64,000 nucleotides of DNA from Vogesella margarita (GTDB lineage Bacteria > Pseudomonadota > Gammaproteobacteria > Burkholderiales > Chromobacteriaceae). Made by a program: the position numbers and the translations under genes. Numbering within the stretch: the stretch's first letter is position 1; each line of letters starts with the position of its first letter. The notes beneath the pieces are model-generated. The model did not search any database. It was not told where the DNA came from and saw only the letters and a program-made list of their open reading frames with translations. Below, piece after piece: positions 9,568 through 18,067 of the stretch. The stretch lies in contig NZ_JAQQLE010000009.1 of the NCBI RefSeq assembly GCF_028548475.1, positions 1 through 64,000 of the forward strand, written 5' to 3'.

Positions 9568-10353
9568 TTAGCCCTGCCCCGCGACGCGCTGCGCCTTGCT
9601 GAACAGGCGGAAGTAGTTGTCGGTGGTCGCCTCGGCCACCGCCTCGAACGACAGGCCGCGCAGCTCGGCGATGTGCGCCGCCACGTGCTTGACGTAGGCC
9701 GGCTCGTTGGTCTTGCCGCGGAACGGTACCGGCGCCAGGTATGGCGAGTCGGTCTCCACCAGCAGGCGATCCAGCGGCACCTTCTGCGCCACCTCCTTCA
9801 CCACCGCGGCGTTCTTGAAGGTGACGATGCCGGACAGCGAAATATGGAAGCCCAGATCCAGCGCGGCACGGGCGGTCTCCCAGTCCTCGGTGAAGCAGTG
9901 CATCACGCCGCCGGCCTGATCGGCGCCGTGCTCGCGCATCATGCGCACGGTATCGGCGGCGGAAGAACGGGTGTGGATCACCAGCGGCAGCCCGCTGCGG
10001 CGCGCGGCGCGGATGTGCACCGCGAAGCGCTCGTGCTGCCAGGCCAGATCGCCCTGGCACCAGTGGTAGTCGAGGCCGGTCTCGCCGATGCCGACCACCT
10101 TGGGGTGCAGCGCGTGCGCCACCAGCTCGTCCTCGCTGAATTCCTCGGCCTCCGGATCGTCCGGGTGGATGCCAACGGTGGCGAACAGGTTGGCATGCGC
10201 CTCGGCCAGCGCCAGCACCTCAGGGTACTTGGGCCGGCTGACGCCGATCACCATCGCGTGGCTCACGCCGTTGGCGGCCATATTGGCCAGCACTTCCGGC
10301 ATGCGCGCGGCAAGGTCGGGGAAATTGATATGGCAGTGCGAATCGACCAGCAT
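9568..10353 (-). CDS. tatD: TatD-family metal-dependent DNase
   Basis: TIM-barrel hydrolase of the TatD/YcfH family. The 261-residue protein begins MLVDSHCHINF (first metal-binding HxH), and contains VGIHPDD, GETGLDYHW, VIHTRSS and LLVETDSPYLAPVPFRGKTNEP, all family signatures. Known members are 3'-5' exonucleases or D-aminoacyl-tRNA deacylase-like. It lies downstream of pilZ and upstream of the MBL-fold gene, the same order seen in pseudomonads and other proteobacteria. Confidence 0.93.
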   Translation of the reverse strand: MLVDSHCHINFPDLAARMPEVLANMAANGVSHAMVIGVSRPKYPEVLALAEAHANLFATVGIHPDDPEAEEFSEDELVAHALHPKVVGIGETGLDYHWCQGDLAWQHERFAVHIRAARRSGLPLVIHTRSSAADTVRMMREHGADQAGGVMHCFTEDWETARAALDLGFHISLSGIVTFKNAAVVKEVAQKVPLDRLLVETDSPYLAPVPFRGKTNEPAYVKHVAAHIAELRGLSFEAVAEATTDNYFRLFSKAQRVAGQG

Positions 10354-10371
10354 GATGGGCTTCCAAAAAAA

Positions 10372-10393
10372 TTGCGGCCAACGTTGGCCGCAA
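10372..10393. repeat. 22-bp perfect palindrome variant of the 12-mer repeat
   Basis: Two back-to-back GCGGCCAACGTT-type half sites give a perfect 22-bp palindrome between pilZ and tatD. The variant has G instead of C at the tenth base of the 12-mer, which makes the centre self-complementary. Confidence 0.75.
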
Positions 10394-10457
10394 CATCTGA
10401 CCGGCTAAATTGTAGAAGATCGGCCGCGGCCAGGGAATGCCCGCCTGCGGCTTTGTG

Positions 10458-10829
10458 TCACATGGTGTGCGTCGGCCGCGTCGAGTTCAGCGCGCCGCCG
10501 AGCAGGCTCTCGATCTTCAGCCGCGCCTGCTTGCAGGTCTCGTCGGCGGCGAACTCGATGCCGATGCCCTGGTTGCGGTTGTTGTTGGCGCCGGCGGGGG
10601 TGAGCCACGCCACCTTGCCGGGGATCGCCAGCTTCTGGGTGTCGTCCAGCAGCGTCAGCAGCAGGAACACCTCGTCGCCAAGGTTGTAGTCGCGGTTGGT
10701 CGGCACGAAGATACCGCCGTTGCGCAGGAAGGGCATGTAAGCCGCGTACAGCGCGCTGCGCTCCTTGATCGACAGCGACAGCACGCCGGGGCGGCTGGCG
10801 TCGGGCTTGATCTCGACTGCGTTATCCAT
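10458..10829 (-). CDS. pilZ: PilZ-domain protein, type IV pilus assembly
   Basis: A 123-residue single PilZ-domain protein. Its place between holB and tatD and its length match the original P. aeruginosa PilZ, needed for type IV pilus assembly. PilZ itself lacks the canonical RxxxR and D/NxSxxG c-di-GMP-binding motif pair and none is obvious here (NRNQGIGIEF replaces the second motif). Type IV pili drive DNA uptake, so the gene is relevant to the competence genes comEA and comM further along. Confidence 0.85.
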   Translation of the reverse strand: MDNAVEIKPDASRPGVLSLSIKERSALYAAYMPFLRNGGIFVPTNRDYNLGDEVFLLLTLLDDTQKLAIPGKVAWLTPAGANNNRNQGIGIEFAADETCKQARLKIESLLGGALNSTRPTHTM

Positions 10830-10841
10830 GCTTGTCCCCTG

Positions 10842-11849
10842 TCATGCGGGTTTGCCGGCAAAGGCTTTCAGGTAGTTCATCAACAGGGCCTCCAGTTGCA
10901 GCCTTGTCACCAGGGTGTGCTGGCCGTACGGCGCCAGTGCGGTCAGTTCGCGCTGGCAATCCATTAAAGCATGGATGTTCAGCCGTGGCAGCAGGCGCTG
11001 CATCGCCGCCTGCTGCGCCGGGAAGTAGCGCACCGCACCGCCCAGCCGCAGCGCGGCCAGGTCGTGCAGCCATTTGCCCAGCCAGCGCAGCGGCAGCTCC
11101 AGCGCCACCTTCTGCTTGTCGACGGCGTCGGCGAGGCTCAGCACGCTGCCCATGCTGCACTCGGTCAGCCCGGACACGAACTGCTTGCGCAGCGCCGCCT
11201 CCGCCGCGTCGTGCTCGAACAGCGGCATGCCGCCGTGGAACGCCAGCTCGGCCGCGGCGTCGGCTACGCCCTGCTCGTTCACCCATGCCAGCGCCTGCGC
11301 CGAGGTGGGCAGGCTGAGCGGGAACTGGCGGCAGCGGCTCTTGATGGTCGGCAGCAGGCGCTGCGGCGCATCGGACACCAGCAGGAACACCACCTCGGCC
11401 GGCGGCTCTTCCAGCACTTTCAGCAGCGCGTTGGCGGCGGCCGGGTTCAGCGCCTCCGCCGGCTCCACGATCACCACCCGCCGGCCACCGCGGTGGGCGC
11501 TGAGGTGGGCGAATTCGATCACGTTGCGCACGCCGTCGATCTTGATGACCGGCAGCTTGCGTTTCGGCGCCTTGGCCTCCTTGCCCTCTTCCGCTTCCTC
11601 GTCATCACTGTGCGGCGTCAGCACGCGCAGGTCGGGATGGTTGCCGGCGGCCAGCCAGTGGCAGGCCGGGCACTGGCCGCAGGCGCGGTGGTCGGCCTGC
11701 GGCGCCTCGCACAAGAGCGCGCGCGCCACTTCCTGCGCGAATTCGCGCTTGCCGATGCCGGCCGGGCCGCTGAGCAGCCAGGCGTTGGGCAGGCGCTCGA
11801 AGTTGGCGGCCAACCTTTGCCAGTCGCCGGCTTGCCACGGGTAACGCAT
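10842..11849 (-). CDS. holB: DNA polymerase III subunit delta'
   Basis: Clamp-loader subunit. The 335-residue protein has a P-loop GPAGIGKR, a four-Cys zinc module around CEAPQADHRACGQCPAC, sensor region VVIVEPAEALNPAAANALLKVLEEPP and the SRC motif KSRCRQF, all typical of delta'. ATG 11849 overlaps the tmk stop as ATGA, indicating translational coupling. A 12-mer repeat copy is embedded near its start (11806-11817), encoding Leu-Ala-Ala-Asn. Confidence 0.94.
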   Translation of the reverse strand: MRYPWQAGDWQRLAANFERLPNAWLLSGPAGIGKREFAQEVARALLCEAPQADHRACGQCPACHWLAAGNHPDLRVLTPHSDDEEAEEGKEAKAPKRKLPVIKIDGVRNVIEFAHLSAHRGGRRVVIVEPAEALNPAAANALLKVLEEPPAEVVFLLVSDAPQRLLPTIKSRCRQFPLSLPTSAQALAWVNEQGVADAAAELAFHGGMPLFEHDAAEAALRKQFVSGLTECSMGSVLSLADAVDKQKVALELPLRWLGKWLHDLAALRLGGAVRYFPAQQAAMQRLLPRLNIHALMDCQRELTALAPYGQHTLVTRLQLEALLMNYLKAFAGKPA

Positions 11850-12475
11850 CAGGCCTGCGCCTTCAGTTCGGCCAGCCGGCCGGCCAGCTGCTGCTGGATG
11901 GTGGCGAGGTCGCCGCTGGCGTCGACCACGAAGAAGCGCTGCGGATAAGCGGCGGCGCGGGCGAGGTAGCTGTCGCGCACGCGCTGGTGGAAGTCCTCGC
12001 GCTCGCGCTCGAAACGGTCCGGCAGCCGCGTCTGACTCAGGCGCTGCTGCGACACCTGCAGCGGCACGTCGAGCAGGATGGTCAGGTCCGGCTGCAGGCC
12101 CTGCTGCACCCACTCCTCCAGCTGCGCGATGCGCTTGGCCGGCACGCCGCGGCCACCGCCCTGGTAGGCGAAGGTGGCGTCGGTAAAGCGGTCGCTGACC
12201 ACCCAGCGCCCCATGGCCAGTGCCGGGCGGATGATGGAGGACAGCAGCTCCTGGCGGCTGGCGAACATCAGCAGGGTCTCGGTATCCAGCGTGGCCTCGG
12301 TGTCGACGTCGAGCAGCAGCTCGCGCAGCTTCTCGCCCAGCGGCGTACCGCCCGGTTCGCGGGTAAACACGGTGTCAACGTTGGCCGCAGCCAGCCAGTC
12401 GCGGATGAAGGCCAGATGCGTGGTCTTGCCGGCACCGTCGAGTCCCTCCAGCGTAATGAAGCGCGCTCTGGACAT
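11849..12475 (-). CDS. tmk: Thymidylate kinase
   Basis: Phosphorylates dTMP to dTDP. The 208-residue product has the P-loop LEGLDGAGKTT, the DR(F/Y) segment VVSDRFTDATFAYQGGGRG and the TREPGGTPLGE motif, all diagnostic. ATG 12475 is chosen over the upstream TTG at 12481, with AAGG before it inside the end of mltG. It overlaps holB by an ATGA junction in the conserved mltG-tmk-holB-pilZ order. Confidence 0.95.
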   Translation of the reverse strand: MSRARFITLEGLDGAGKTTHLAFIRDWLAAANVDTVFTREPGGTPLGEKLRELLLDVDTEATLDTETLLMFASRQELLSSIIRPALAMGRWVVSDRFTDATFAYQGGGRGVPAKRIAQLEEWVQQGLQPDLTILLDVPLQVSQQRLSQTRLPDRFEREREDFHQRVRDSYLARAAAYPQRFFVVDASGDLATIQQQLAGRLAELKAQA

Positions 12476-12477
12476 CG

Positions 12478-13467
12478 TCAACCTTTCTTCAGGATGTATT
12501 GGCGGACGGCCTCGTTGTGCTCGTCCAGTGTTTCGGAGAATTGGGTAGTGCCGTCACCGCGCGACACGAAGTACAGCGCGCGGCTCGCGGCCGGGTGCGC
12601 GGCGGCGTCCAGTGCCGCGCGGCTGACCAGCGCGATCGGCGTCGGCGTCAGCCCGGCACGGGTATAGGTGTTGTATGGCGTGTCGCGGCGCAGCGCGTCC
12701 TTGCCGATGCGGCCGCGATAGCGCTCGCCCATGCCGTAGATCACCGCCGGATCGGTCTGCAGCCGCATGCCGATGCGCAGGCGGTTGACGAACACGCTGG
12801 CCACCATGCTGCGGTCTTCCTCGTGCGCGGTTTCCTTCTCGATCAAGCTGGCCATGATCAGCAGCTGGTACGGGGTCTGGTACGGCAGGTCGGCATCGCG
12901 CGATTCCCACACCGTCTGCAGCTGCTGCATCAGCGTCTGGTTGGCACGGCGCAGCAGTTCCACGTCGCTGCTGCCGGGCAGGTAGTAGTAGGTGCTGGGG
13001 AAGAACAGGCCTTCGCCGCTGCCCTCGGGAATGCCCAGCTCGGCCAACAGGCGCTGCTCGCTCCAGCCGGCGCTGTCCTGGCGCAGGTCTTCCTCGCCCA
13101 GCAGGGCGGCGCGGAACTGGCGCAGGGTCCAGCCCTCGATGATGGTGACGCTGGCCTGGTCGGGGTGGCCGTCGTTGAAGCGCGACAGGTACTGCCACAG
13201 CGCGGTCGCACCGGAGAACTGGTACAGGCCGGCCCTGAGCTTGCGGTCGCTGCCCATCATGCGCGAGATCGCCACCATCACCCAGCGGTTGCGGATGGCG
13301 CCATCCTCTTCCAGCGTGCGCGCCAGCTGGCCCAGGGTGCGGTTGGGGGCCACGCTCACGGTATAGGGCGAGCCGGGCGGGGTCACCGGAACGGCGACCA
13401 CCCAGGCCAGCCACAGGGCAAACAGCAGCGCGAGCGCGGCAAGGATACGGCCTATCAATCGGTGCAT
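12478..13467 (-). CDS. mltG: Endolytic murein transglycosylase
   Basis: Inner-membrane lytic transglycosylase that cleaves nascent glycan strands. The 329-residue protein has one N-terminal membrane anchor (about 5-27), a LysM-like segment and the YceG catalytic domain with LIMASLIEKET (catalytic Glu) and YNTYTRAGLTPTPI. Length is typical. It heads the mltG-tmk-holB-pilZ-tatD run on the minus strand. Upstream (13468-13588) is a short GC-rich gap with a duplicated GGCGCTGGCGCCGG. Confidence 0.95.
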   Translation of the reverse strand: MHRLIGRILAALALLFALWLAWVVAVPVTPPGSPYTVSVAPNRTLGQLARTLEEDGAIRNRWVMVAISRMMGSDRKLRAGLYQFSGATALWQYLSRFNDGHPDQASVTIIEGWTLRQFRAALLGEEDLRQDSAGWSEQRLLAELGIPEGSGEGLFFPSTYYYLPGSSDVELLRRANQTLMQQLQTVWESRDADLPYQTPYQLLIMASLIEKETAHEEDRSMVASVFVNRLRIGMRLQTDPAVIYGMGERYRGRIGKDALRRDTPYNTYTRAGLTPTPIALVSRAALDAAAHPAASRALYFVSRGDGTTQFSETLDEHNEAVRQYILKKG

Positions 13468-13588
13468 ACGGACTTCATCAACTCAGGTAAAAAGAGGCGC
13501 TGGCGCCGGGTAAATAAGGGGCGCTGGCGCCGGACGCGCGATGATACCACGCACGCCGGTCGCCTTCCGCGCCAAAGCGGCGCACCGT

Positions 13589-14146
13589 TCAGGGCTGCGG
13601 CGACAGCACCACACCGTAGCGCCGCGACACGTCGGCGGCGGCCAGCGGCCGCAGCAGCAGGCTGCCTTCGGGCAGGCGCAGCTGCAGCGCAAGCGCGCCC
13701 TCTTGCCACGCCGCCCAGTCGGCCGCCGTCGGCGGCTGGCCGTCGCTGCTACGCAGCATCGCGTCGCTCAGCGCCAGCAGCTCGCGGTCATCCACCACCG
13801 CCAGCTCGCCGCCGGCCTCGACGAACAGCCGCCCGTCCTCGTCCAGCAGCGCCAGCCGCGGCGTGCCGGGGTCGATGTCCGGCAGCCAGTGCCAGCCGGC
13901 CTCGCCGCGGCGCGCCACGTAGGGCGCGGCGTCGAGCGCGACGTAGACCTTTTGCGGGCCGTTCTGCACGTAGTAGCGGCCGTCGCCGTCGCGCGCGTAG
14001 TTGCGGCGGAAGAAATCCACGATCGCGGCCTGGTTCAGCCGCTCCTCGCGCAGCCACCACTGGCCGCGCGTATCCAGCCGCAGCCAGCCGAACACGGCCG
14101 GCACGTTCGGCCACTTGACGAGTGACGCCAATACCATTGCATCCAT
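13589..14146 (-). CDS. Conserved hypothetical protein (probably DUF2946)
   Basis: A 185-residue soluble protein starting MDAMVLASLVKWPNVPAVFGWL, with WLREERLNQAAIVDFFRRNY and YYVQNGPQKVYVALD. From memory these motifs match the DUF2946 family common in betaproteobacteria; I cannot verify this here. No signal peptide or membrane segment is seen and no function is known. It lies 15 bases upstream of the ybbP stop... on the same strand and downstream of ybbP, so it may be co-transcribed with the ABC exporter genes. Confidence 0.75.
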   Translation of the reverse strand: MDAMVLASLVKWPNVPAVFGWLRLDTRGQWWLREERLNQAAIVDFFRRNYARDGDGRYYVQNGPQKVYVALDAAPYVARRGEAGWHWLPDIDPGTPRLALLDEDGRLFVEAGGELAVVDDRELLALSDAMLRSSDGQPPTAADWAAWQEGALALQLRLPEGSLLLRPLAAADVSRRYGVVLSPQP

Positions 14147-14160
14147 GATTCGCTCCTGTC

Positions 14161-16638
14161 TCAGCTGTTGCGCAGTATGTCGGTGGGCGGGGTGCGCGTG
14201 ATTTTACGCAGCAGCGGCCAGCCGGCAAGGCCGACCACCGCGCCGCCGCACAAGGCACCCAGCAGCGGCAGCCACAGGTTGGGCGCCAGCGGCAGGTTGA
14301 ACAGCTGCACCGCCACCAGGCTGCCGATCGCCATCGCGCCGATGCCGGCCAAGAGCCCGGTCAGGCCGCCCAGCCACGCCAGCTCGGCGAGGATCACCGC
14401 GCGCACCTGCTGCCGCGAGGCGCCCAGCGCGCGCAGCAGCGCGACGTCGAACTGCCGCTCGTCGCGGGTGGCGGCCAGCGCCGCCCACAGCACCAGCACC
14501 CCGGCGGCCAGCGCCAGGCTGAACATGGTTTCCACCGCCAGCGCCAGCCGCCCGATCACCGCCTTCACCTCGCGCACGATGACGCTGATGTCGATCACCG
14601 TCACATTGGGCAGCGCCGCCACCAGCCGGTTGTTGAAGTCCCGGTCCGGCGCGCGGTAGCTGGTGATGTAGCTGGCGCTCTCGCCCCCCATCCAGCCGGC
14701 CGGCGCGATCACGAAGAAATTGGGCTGGAAGCTGTCCCACGCCACCTTGCGCAGGCTGGTCACCGGCGCCTGCCAGCGCTTGCCGGCGATGTCGAACACC
14801 AGCACGTCGCCCATGCGGATGCCCAGTGTCTCGGCCAGCCCCTGCTCCACCGAGAACGCCGGCTGCGTGCTGTCCGCCGGCCACCACCTGCCGGCGGCAA
14901 AACCGTTGCCCGGCGGCGGCGCGGCGCGCCACGACAGGTTGAACTCGCGCTCGGCCAGCCGCTGCGCGCGCTCGTCCTGGTAGTCGCTGCCCTTCACTTC
15001 GCGCTCGTTGATCATCAACAGCCGCGCCCGCGTCATCGGTGCCGCCTGCGGCGCGCTGCGGCCAACCTTGGCGAACAGCGCGTCCAGCGTCGCCTGCTGT
15101 GGCGCCTGCAGATTGATCAGGAACGAATCCGGCGCATCGGCCGGCAGCGACTTCTGCCAGGCGCCGATCAGGTCGTCGCGCACCACGGTCAGCGTCAGCA
15201 GCGCCATCAGGCTCACCGACAGCGCCGCGATCTGGATCACCGCCAGCCACGGCCGCCGCGCCAGGTTGGCCGCACCGTGGCGCCAGCCGACGGCACCGGA
15301 CAGCGGCACGCGGCGCAGCAGGCGCACCACGCCCCAGGCCAGCAGGCCGACCGCCAGCAGGAAGCCGACCAGCCCGCCCAGCAGCCACAGCGCCAGCGTG
15401 CTGTCGCCGACCTGCCACGCCGCCAGGCCGAGCAGCGCGACAATGGCCAGCAGCGGCGCCAGCAGCGAACGGCTGGAGGTCGGCATGTCGGCACGCAACA
15501 CCGCCACCGCCGGAATGCGGCGCAGCGCCAGCAGCGGCGGCAGCGCAAAACCGGCGAGCAGGATCAGCGCCGACAGCGGCCCGCTCAGCCAGGCGGTTAG
15601 TGCCGGCGCCGGCAACCCCGCGCCCAGCCACTGCTGCGCCAGCAGCAGCAAGCCGGCCTGCACCCCATAGCCGGCGACGGTGCCGAGCACGCCGCCCACC
15701 AGCGCCAGCCACAGGAACAGGCTGCCCCACACCAGCGCCACCTCGCTACCGGTCTGCCCCAGCGCGCGCATCACCGCCACGCTCTGCCAGTGCCGCGCCA
15801 GGTAGCGGCGCACCGCCAGCGCCACCGCCGCCGCCGACAGCAGCACCGACAGCAGCGCGGTCAGGCCGAGGAAGCGTCGTGCCCGTTCCAGCGCCGATTT
15901 CACCTCCGGCCGCGCCTCCTCGACATCCTCCAGCCGCGTGCGGCGGTCCAGCTGCGGCGCCAGCCACTGGCGGTAGCCGGCCACGCTGGCGGCATCGCCT
16001 GCCACCATCAGCCGGTAGCGCACGCGGCTGCCGTCCTGGACCAGACCGGTGGCGGCCAGATCGGCGTGGTTGAACAGCACGCGCGGGATGAAGTTGTACA
16101 GGTCCATCGCCCCGTCCGGCTCGCGCAGCACTTCCGCGCTCAGGCGCAGGCTGACGTTGCCGAGGCGCACGCTGTCCCCGAGGCGCAGGCCCAGCTTCTG
16201 CAGCAGCCGCGTATCGGCCCACAATTCGCCCGGCGCCGGCGCCAGCCGCCCCGCTTGCAAACCCTGTTGCGTGCGCAGCTGCACCTCGCCGCGCAGCGGA
16301 TAGCCGCTGCTCACCGCCTTCAGCGTCGCCAGCACCGCCTGCTCGCGGGCGAACACCATAGATGGGAAGGTGGCCGCCTCCGCCTGCAGCAGGCCGCGCT
16401 GTGCCGCCTGCTGCCGCCACGCGTCCGGCGGCGGCCGGTTACCGTTGGACACCAGGTCGGCGGCCAGCAGCTGGCTGGCCTGCCGCGTCAGCGCCTGCTC
16501 GATGCGGTCGGAAAAGAAGGCGACGCTGCTCATCGCCGTCACCGCCACCAGCAGCGCCAGCAGCAGCACCGTCAGCTCGCCGGCACGCAGCTCGCGCCGC
16601 AACAGGCGCCAGCCCATCTGCAGCGACAGCCGGCTCAT
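14161..16638 (-). CDS. ybbP: ABC transporter permease, FtsX/MacB type
   Basis: An 825-residue permease with an N-terminal membrane segment, large periplasmic domain, two FtsX modules and about ten membrane helices in three groups. Length and the adjacent ATPase plus divergent tesA match the YbbA-YbbP-TesA locus of E. coli, thought to export lipophilic products. Its ATG overlaps the ybbA stop by four bases. An exact 12-mer repeat copy lies in the coding region at 15058-15069 and a one-mismatch copy at 15263-15274. Confidence 0.9.
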   Translation of the reverse strand: MSRLSLQMGWRLLRRELRAGELTVLLLALLVAVTAMSSVAFFSDRIEQALTRQASQLLAADLVSNGNRPPPDAWRQQAAQRGLLQAEAATFPSMVFAREQAVLATLKAVSSGYPLRGEVQLRTQQGLQAGRLAPAPGELWADTRLLQKLGLRLGDSVRLGNVSLRLSAEVLREPDGAMDLYNFIPRVLFNHADLAATGLVQDGSRVRYRLMVAGDAASVAGYRQWLAPQLDRRTRLEDVEEARPEVKSALERARRFLGLTALLSVLLSAAAVALAVRRYLARHWQSVAVMRALGQTGSEVALVWGSLFLWLALVGGVLGTVAGYGVQAGLLLLAQQWLGAGLPAPALTAWLSGPLSALILLAGFALPPLLALRRIPAVAVLRADMPTSSRSLLAPLLAIVALLGLAAWQVGDSTLALWLLGGLVGFLLAVGLLAWGVVRLLRRVPLSGAVGWRHGAANLARRPWLAVIQIAALSVSLMALLTLTVVRDDLIGAWQKSLPADAPDSFLINLQAPQQATLDALFAKVGRSAPQAAPMTRARLLMINEREVKGSDYQDERAQRLAEREFNLSWRAAPPPGNGFAAGRWWPADSTQPAFSVEQGLAETLGIRMGDVLVFDIAGKRWQAPVTSLRKVAWDSFQPNFFVIAPAGWMGGESASYITSYRAPDRDFNNRLVAALPNVTVIDISVIVREVKAVIGRLALAVETMFSLALAAGVLVLWAALAATRDERQFDVALLRALGASRQQVRAVILAELAWLGGLTGLLAGIGAMAIGSLVAVQLFNLPLAPNLWLPLLGALCGGAVVGLAGWPLLRKITRTPPTDILRNS

Positions 16639-17330
16639 GTCGCCTCCCGCTGCAGGCGGCCGTCGTTGAGGCGGTAGACCGCGGCACAGCGCGACGCCAG
16701 CGCGGTGTCGTGGGTGACCAGCACCAGCGCTGTGCCGGCCTCGGCGTTGAGCTGGAACAGCAGCTCGATCACCTGCCGCCCGGTGGCCGGATCGAGGTTG
16801 CCGGTCGGCTCGTCGGCAAACAGCAAGGTTGGCCGCACCACGAAGGCGCGCGCCAACGCCACCCGCTGCTGCTCGCCGCCGGACAGGTGGCGCGGGTAGT
16901 GATCGAGACGGTGGCCGAGGCCGACACGCTGCAGCATGGCGCTGGCGGCGGCGCGGGCATCGCCGCGTCCGGCCAGCTCCAGCGGCAGCATCACGTTTTC
17001 CAGCGCGGTGAATTGCGGCATCAGCTGGAAGTTCTGGAACACAAAGCCGACCTTGTCACGGCGCAGCAGCGCGCGCTGGTCCTCGTCCAGCGCCGACAGC
17101 GCCTGGCCGGCCAGCCACACCTCGCCGGAACTTGCCGGGTCCAGCCCTGCCAGAATGGCAAGCAGCGTGGATTTGCCGCTGCCGGAGGCGCCGACGATGG
17201 CGACGCTCTCGCCGGCGGCGACACTGAAGCTGGCTTGGTGCAAGATGGTCAGCGTCTGGCCGTGGTAGTCGACCTGGCGCGCCAGCGCTTCGGCGCGCAG
17301 GATCACGTTATTTTCTGGAGATGGATTCAT
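16635..17330 (-). CDS. ybbA: ABC transporter ATP-binding protein
   Basis: A 231-residue LolD/MacB-type ATPase partnering the YbbP permease. It has Walker A GASGSGKST, the signature LSGGEQQRVALARAF, Walker B LLFADEPTGNLD and the H-loop VTHD. Its start codon CAT (17328-17330) overlaps the tesA ATG (17329-17331) on the other strand, so the two divergent genes share a CATG start. The repeat at 16825-16836 lies in the coding region between signature and Walker B. Confidence 0.93.
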   Translation of the reverse strand: MNPSPENNVILRAEALARQVDYHGQTLTILHQASFSVAAGESVAIVGASGSGKSTLLAILAGLDPASSGEVWLAGQALSALDEDQRALLRRDKVGFVFQNFQLMPQFTALENVMLPLELAGRGDARAAASAMLQRVGLGHRLDHYPRHLSGGEQQRVALARAFVVRPTLLFADEPTGNLDPATGRQVIELLFQLNAEAGTALVLVTHDTALASRCAAVYRLNDGRLQREAT

Positions 17331-17931
17331 GCTTTATCGCTGCTTTCTGCTGGTTGTCTTGCTGCTGGCGCCGCACATGGCACACGCCGCGCGTATCGTG
17401 GTGTTCGGAGACAGCCTGTCCGCCGCCTATGGCCTGCGCCCGGAGCAAGGCTGGGTCAGGCTGCTGCAACAACAACTGGGCAGCACGCATCAGGTCATCA
17501 ACAGCAGCCTGTCCGGCGAGACCACCGCCGGCGGTTTGGCGCGGCTGCCGGCGGTACTGCGGCAACAGCGCCCGGAGGTGCTGATTCTGGAGCTGGGCGG
17601 CAACGACGGCCTGCGCGGCCTGCCGCTGCCGGCGATGCAGGACAACCTGTCCGCCATGGTCCGCCTGGCCCAGCGCGCCGGCGCGCGGGTGCTGCTGGTC
17701 GGCATGGCGCTGCCCCCCAATTATGGCCCCGATTACGGTGCCAAGTTCCGGCAGGTGTATGACAAAGTCGCACGCCGGCACAAGGTAGCGCTGGTGCCGC
17801 TGCTGGTAGCCGGTTTCGAGCAGGACCTGGCGCTGTTCCAGGGCGACGGCATCCACCCGGTCGCCGAAGCGCAGCCGCGCATGGTACGCAACGTGCTGCC
17901 GGCGCTGACGCCGCTAATCGCCAGAAAATAG
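17329..17931 (+). CDS. tesA: SGNH-family esterase / acyl-CoA thioesterase I
   Basis: Periplasmic lysophospholipase/arylesterase-thioesterase. The 200-residue precursor has a signal peptide (about 1-20, ending AHA), block I GDSLSAAYG with the nucleophile Ser, GGND block III and the C-terminal DGIHP with catalytic Asp and His. GGAG lies eight bases before ATG 17329. Divergence from ybbA reproduces the E. coli order. Confidence 0.93.
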   Translation: MLYRCFLLVVLLLAPHMAHAARIVVFGDSLSAAYGLRPEQGWVRLLQQQLGSTHQVINSSLSGETTAGGLARLPAVLRQQRPEVLILELGGNDGLRGLPLPAMQDNLSAMVRLAQRAGARVLLVGMALPPNYGPDYGAKFRQVYDKVARRHKVALVPLLVAGFEQDLALFQGDGIHPVAEAQPRMVRNVLPALTPLIARK

Positions 17932-18067
17932 CAGGAATTGCTGTTTTTTGTGGCGAACGCAACGTTTTTCAGGCTTTTCCCACACTTCATGACATAAAGG
18001 TTAACCTTGTGACGGCGGCGGCCCATCCGGCTGCCCGCCCGCTGCCGCCCTCCCACAAGGATTTCCC

